A stretch of DNA of 18,936 nucleotides, taken from 2-01-FULL-45-10 sp964450115. GTDB taxonomy: Bacteria > Omnitrophota > Gorgyraeia > 2-01-FULL-45-10. A program made the translations under genes and the position numbers. The notes beneath the pieces were generated by a model, which saw only the letters and a program-made list of their open reading frames with translations, was not told the DNA's origin and did no database searches. Each line of letters opens with the position of its first letter. The stretch's first letter is position 1. Below are positions 16,620 to 18,936 of the stretch, piece after piece. The stretch covers positions 1-18,936 of the forward strand of contig CAYVCD010000022.1 of NCBI GenBank assembly GCA_964450115.1, written 5' to 3'.

Positions 16620-17063
16620 ATGAATGCCGGCATAGCGGTCTCAAATCTAAATAAGAAACACCGGATCAACGAAAGATTCATTGGAGAGATAGCCGGCAAG
16701 ATACTCAAGATCCTGAAAAAAGATAAGAGAGAATTAGAAATAATTTTCTTAAGCGATGCGGCAATAAAGAGAATCAACGGGAAGTATAAGCATAGTAATA
16801 GGGTTACGGATGTTTTAAGTTTTGACCTGGGTTCATGCGGACAGATACTGATATCGTCGGACATGGCCCTGAAGAACTCCCGCGTCTTTAGCACGTCTCT
16901 TGAAAAAGAGCTGGTTTTATATGTAATACACGGTATTCTGCACCTCTTTGGATATGACGATGAGGAGATCAGCGCCAGATCAAAGATGTTCAGGAAACAG
17001 GACTCCATCCTGGAGATGTTATGCGCGAGCACAAGCTTGTCGAAAGTTTTAACGCGGCGATAG
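16620..17063 (+). CDS. ybeY: YbeY-family endoribonuclease / rRNA maturation factor with altered metal motif
   Basis: YbeY proteins are small metal-dependent RNases acting in 16S rRNA 3'-end maturation and ribosome quality control. This 147-residue protein has the family core: LEIIFLSDAAIKRINGKYKHSNRVTDVLSFDL, then GQILISSDMA and the signature HGILHLFGYDDEE. The family norm is H-x3-H-x5-H; here His104 and His108 are present but the third ligand is Asp114. Asp can serve as a zinc ligand, as in some related metalloprotease-like folds, so activity may be kept. The ATG is 1 nt after the aspS stop. The last 43 nt overlap the next gene in another frame, so the C-terminal tail (CASTSLSKVLTRR) is shared sequence and probably not conserved. 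Confidence 0.88.
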   Translation: MNAGIAVSNLNKKHRINERFIGEIAGKILKILKKDKRELEIIFLSDAAIKRINGKYKHSNRVTDVLSFDLGSCGQILISSDMALKNSRVFSTSLEKELVLYVIHGILHLFGYDDEEISARSKMFRKQDSILEMLCASTSLSKVLTRR

Positions 17064-17725
17064 AGGGATTTCTCTACGTCGTTAGAACAGAGCGCAATAT
17101 GCGCATCCATTTTCTCGCCGCTATATTCATACTCCTTTTAGGCATATATCTGAACTTCAAACCGCAGGAATTGATGATACTCGCGGTCACTATAACGCTG
17201 GTCCTCGTAGCCGAAATGATAAATACCGCTATAGAGCTGATAGTGGATATTATAGTAGAGATGGAATTTCACCCGATAGCCAAGGTTATAAAGGACGCAT
17301 CGGCCGGAGCGGTCTTACTTACAGTTATTAACGCTATTATCGTAGGCTATCTGCTATTTGCCGGCAAGGTGCCTTTTACGCTTGAGGACGGAATAACGAG
17401 GCTCGGACAGTCGCCGTGGCACCTGACATTCATATCAATTATAGTCGTCCTGGCACTTACTATAATCGGGAAGATCACCTTACGCAGTGGAACGCCTCTG
17501 CACGGCGGAATGCCATCAGGGCATTCAGCGATCGCCTTCGCGATGTGGACTGTGATAGCCTTTCTCACACATAATGCCGTGGTGATGCTATTGGCTTTCG
17601 CAATGGCCTTCCTGATAGCGCGTCATAGGATAAAAGATTCCATACATACGGTATGGGAGGTGGTGGCCGGCGCGATACTCGGCATCCTTTGTACGGGCCT
17701 CATCTTTCAGTTACTGCGTCAATAA
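17021..17725 (+). CDS. Fused diacylglycerol/undecaprenol kinase-like (DgkA) and PAP2 phosphatase membrane protein
   Basis: A 234-residue integral membrane protein with two catalytic modules. Residues 1 to about 110 form a DgkA-type kinase: a short cytoplasmic start with FLYVVRTERNMRIHF, three hydrophobic helices, the catalytic EMINTAIE and the KDASAGAVLL box. Residues about 120-234 form a PAP2-like lipid phosphatase with GTPLHGGMPSGHS (PSGH at 165-168) and R203-x5-H209-x3-E213; the last position is Glu where the classical PAP2 motif has Asp. In Gram-positives, DgkA homologues phosphorylate undecaprenol, and PAP2 enzymes dephosphorylate undecaprenyl-PP or phosphatidate. One chain could therefore run both directions of a lipid-carrier or diacylglycerol cycle; which lipid is unknown. 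The start has TGGAG 5 nt upstream inside ybeY (43-nt overlap). Confidence 0.9.
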   Translation: MREHKLVESFNAAIEGFLYVVRTERNMRIHFLAAIFILLLGIYLNFKPQELMILAVTITLVLVAEMINTAIELIVDIIVEMEFHPIAKVIKDASAGAVLLTVINAIIVGYLLFAGKVPFTLEDGITRLGQSPWHLTFISIIVVLALTIIGKITLRSGTPLHGGMPSGHSAIAFAMWTVIAFLTHNAVVMLLAFAMAFLIARHRIKDSIHTVWEVVAGAILGILCTGLIFQLLRQ

Positions 17726-18480
17726 TGCCGATCCAGAAATCAGAAGCCATCGTCTTACGCCATCAGGACCTCAGAGAGACCTCTCTGATACTGACTTTCT
17801 ACACAAAAGATTTCGGCAAGATCAAAGGAATACTGCGCGGCGTCCGGGGCGCGCGTGGTCAATACGGCCAAAGCAGTTTTGAAATACTGTCTCACGACGA
17901 GATAGTATTCTACGACCGTAAAAATAGCGATATCTTCACTACGAGCCAGTGCGACCTGATAGAGTTCTTTAATCCAATAAGAGAGTCTCTTGAGAGGCTG
18001 GCATACGCCACATATATGGCGGAGCTATTAGATTCCGTAACGACTCTCGGCGACAAGAACGAAGCAGTGTTTGAGTTATTATTGAACAGCCTGAAGCTTC
18101 TATCCACAGAAGCGAGTTCCCGAAGGGTCACGAGGATATTCGAGATCAAGCTACTAAGCCTTCTTGGGATTATGCCTACGCTTGAATCCTGCGCCAATTG
18201 TGGAGGCAAAGTCGACGTCTCTGCCAAGTTCAGCGTCCTGCAGGGTGGGCTCATATGCAAAAATTGTTTTAAGAGCGATGAGAATGCTCACGTCATAATG
18301 CAGGGGACGGTCAAGTTCATCGAACATATACGCGCTCTGCCATTCGAAAAGGTAGCGCGCGTGAAGGTCGCCAACGCGGTCGGCAAAGAGCTCGAGTCCA
18401 CATTACGCAAATTCCTCGATTATCACATCGAACGCCGCCTCAAATCCCTCGACTTCATCAAAGAGATCGAAAAGTCGTAA
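17725..18480 (+). CDS. recO: DNA repair protein RecO
   Basis: RecO acts with RecF and RecR to load RecA on SSB-coated DNA and anneals complementary strands. The ATG at 17725 overlaps the preceding TAA by one base (TAATG), giving 251 residues, the usual length. An in-frame ATG at 17653 lies inside the upstream gene and adds a non-RecO Gly/Arg-rich stretch. The N-terminal OB-fold begins QKSEAIVLRHQDLRETSLILTFYTKDFGKIKGI, with GARG. The helical middle has YMAELLDSV and FEIKLLSLLGIMP. A CxxC...CxxC zinc knuckle is formed by C156, C159, C178 and C181, followed by FLDYHIERRLKSLDFI. It is the last gene of the cluster; no standard terminator follows immediately. Confidence 0.95.
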   Translation: MPIQKSEAIVLRHQDLRETSLILTFYTKDFGKIKGILRGVRGARGQYGQSSFEILSHDEIVFYDRKNSDIFTTSQCDLIEFFNPIRESLERLAYATYMAELLDSVTTLGDKNEAVFELLLNSLKLLSTEASSRRVTRIFEIKLLSLLGIMPTLESCANCGGKVDVSAKFSVLQGGLICKNCFKSDENAHVIMQGTVKFIEHIRALPFEKVARVKVANAVGKELESTLRKFLDYHIERRLKSLDFIKEIEKS

Positions 18481-18552
18481 ACCCTATTCAGCGCATTCGC
18501 ATTACTGCCCCAACCATCAGGCGGGAACTTACGGTGTCCGCCTTCCGCTAAC

Positions 18553-18579
18553 GTAAATTGCATTGGGCATGCAATTTAC
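18553..18579. repeat. Perfect 10-bp hairpin
   Basis: GTAAATTGCA (18553-18562) and its exact complement (18570-18579) close a 7-nt loop. It starts 72 nt after the recO stop. There is no T-run directly after it, so it is at best a weak terminator. Confidence 0.8.
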
Positions 18580-18584
18580 TATGT

Positions 18585-18662
18585 AAAAATTCTGACAAAA
18601 ATTTTAACTTCTTTCAGGAATTTAAAATTTTTCCTGTACCGCCATAAGGTGTCAGAATTTTT
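18585..18662. repeat. Nested AT-rich stem-loops
   Basis: The outer stem of 13 bp pairs AAAAATTCTGACA (18585-18597) with 18650-18662. Inside, an 11-bp stem pairs AAAAATTTTAA (18597-18607, sharing one base with the outer arm) with 18622-18632 around a 14-nt loop. A 17-nt bulge (18633-18649) remains on the right side. The right outer arm ends in five T residues, so on the + strand the whole structure could also act as a terminator for the recO operon. Confidence 0.8.
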
Positions 18663-18850
18663 GACATTCGCTCCAGGCGGATCACCGTAAGTTCCGCCTA
18701 CACCATGAGTGGGGCAGGCGGACCTTAGCGGGGTAGTTGCCGAAGCGGCGTTACAAATTTTCACTTCGCTCTACACGAGAAATCCCCGAGCTTCGTGGAA
18801 TTTCCCGCTAGTGAGCGAGGGAAATTTGATACCTTATGGCAATACAGAAA
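18631..18850. repeat. 20-bp imperfect inverted repeat pair, terminal-repeat-like
   Basis: The arm at 18631-18650 (ending GCCATAAGGT) is the reverse complement of 18831-18850 at 17 of 20 positions, including a perfect 10-bp block. They lie 180 nt apart. All three differences read as C/A mismatches in + strand RNA but as G-U pairs in minus-strand RNA. The left arm overlaps the nested stems at 18585-18662, so the two folds exclude each other. Confidence 0.75.
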
Positions 18851-18913
18851 GGCCGGACAAACTGCTCCAGCTATTGACTGCTGGCAGGTTGGACGGCCAT
18901 CAAAATTTGTCCG
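18851..18913. repeat. Compound hairpin at the window edge
   Basis: CCAGC (18867-18871) pairs with GCTGG (18880-18884), extended by CTG/CAG and, farther out, GGCCG (18851-18855) with CGGCC (18894-18898). As an alternative, CGGACAAA (18854-18861) pairs with TTTGTCCG (18906-18913). The element may continue past the window. Confidence 0.55.
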
Positions 18914-18936
18914 AGCAAATTTACTTGCCTAATGTA

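Larger units (their letters stand above)
18519..18699. repeat. 25-nt inverted repeat pair
   Basis: The left copy (18519-18543) and right copy (18675-18699) are reverse complements over 24 positions, with one extra G in the left and one extra A in the right. Each copy is itself a short hairpin with AGGCGG and CCGCCT arms around an AACTTACGGTG core. The pair encloses the AT-rich nested stem-loops. Confidence 0.85.
18481..18936. other. Non-coding stretch packed with inverted repeats
   Basis: These 456 nt contain no convincing gene on either strand; the longest open frame, 61 codons on the minus strand at 18579-18764, has no family signature. Instead there is a dense cluster of inverted repeats of several sizes, described as separate entries, with AT-rich cores and GC-rich arms. 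Base composition swings sharply compared with the neighbouring genes. Short 7-8 nt complements also link TGCCCCA (18506-18512) with 18710-18716, CCGCTAA (18545-18551) with 18725-18731, and GTCCGCCT (18536-18543) with 18716-18723. This looks like a MITE-like or REP-like element, or several inserted in each other, or a structured RNA. The next gene lies beyond the window. Confidence 0.7.

Noticed and set aside
16565..17110. 181-codon open frame on the minus strand over ybeY
   Set aside because: It spans three well-supported + strand genes, and its Ser/Ile/Phe-rich translation matches nothing I know.
17653..17724. Longer recO from an ATG inside the DgkA-PAP2 gene
   Set aside because: It adds a Gly/Arg-rich stretch that is not RecO-like; the TAATG junction at 17725 gives a standard RecO start.
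18579..18764. 61-codon minus-strand open frame in the final non-coding stretch
   Set aside because: It runs through the inverted repeats, has no recognisable motif and looks like a by-product of the repeat sequence.
18481..18936. CRISPR array
   Set aside because: The repeats are inverted and nested, of different lengths, with no regular spacing and no direct repeat unit.

Overview
The window is a compact, bacterial, almost entirely coding stretch of core housekeeping genes, all on the + strand. The coding style (abundant ATA isoleucine and AGG/AGA arginine codons, moderate GC, very short gaps and many stop/start overlaps) and the particular gene set fit an uncultivated Gram-negative-type lineage. 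My best guess is Candidatus Omnitrophota (OP3) or a related PVC-like phylum. That is a judgement from sequence style, not a proven placement.

Region 1 (1-5974): the 3' part of valS, a small secreted EF-hand-like protein, nadC (NAD synthesis), uvrB (excision repair), birA (biotin ligase/repressor) and coaX (type III pantothenate kinase). Genes abut or overlap, so they probably share one transcript. Three of them (nadC, birA, coaX) serve cofactor metabolism.

Region 2 (5975-8093): a textbook groES-groEL unit, with a TTGACA-N16-TATAAT promoter, a perfect CIRCE operator for HrcA, and a GC-rich hairpin after groEL, preceded by a tandem 14-nt repeat.

Region 3 (8094-12819): a promoter (TTGACA-N17-TATCAT), a CBS-less IMP-dehydrogenase-like GuaB3 protein, and dnaE, the replicative polymerase alpha subunit. 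DnaE keeps an apparently complete PHP metal site.

Region 4 (12820-18480): a third promoter (TTGACT-N17-TAGAAT) followed by a tightly coupled run: an unrecognised 148-aa gene, HU, hisS, aspS, ybeY, a fused diacylglycerol/undecaprenol-kinase-like plus PAP2 phosphatase membrane protein, and recO. This joins nucleoid structure, tRNA charging, RNA maturation, lipid-carrier metabolism and recombination repair.

Region 5 (18481-18936): the only long non-coding stretch. It is packed with nested and mutually exclusive inverted repeats (25-nt, 20-bp, 13-bp, 11-bp and 10-bp arms) and looks like a mobile, MITE-like or structured-RNA element. It is the least explained part of the window. I see no defence system, CRISPR array, prophage or biosynthetic cluster. 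The points most worth checking are the repeat cluster, the 148-aa orphan gene, the altered YbeY metal motif, the His31 signature in AspRS, the DgkA-PAP2 fusion and the small secreted EF-hand protein.
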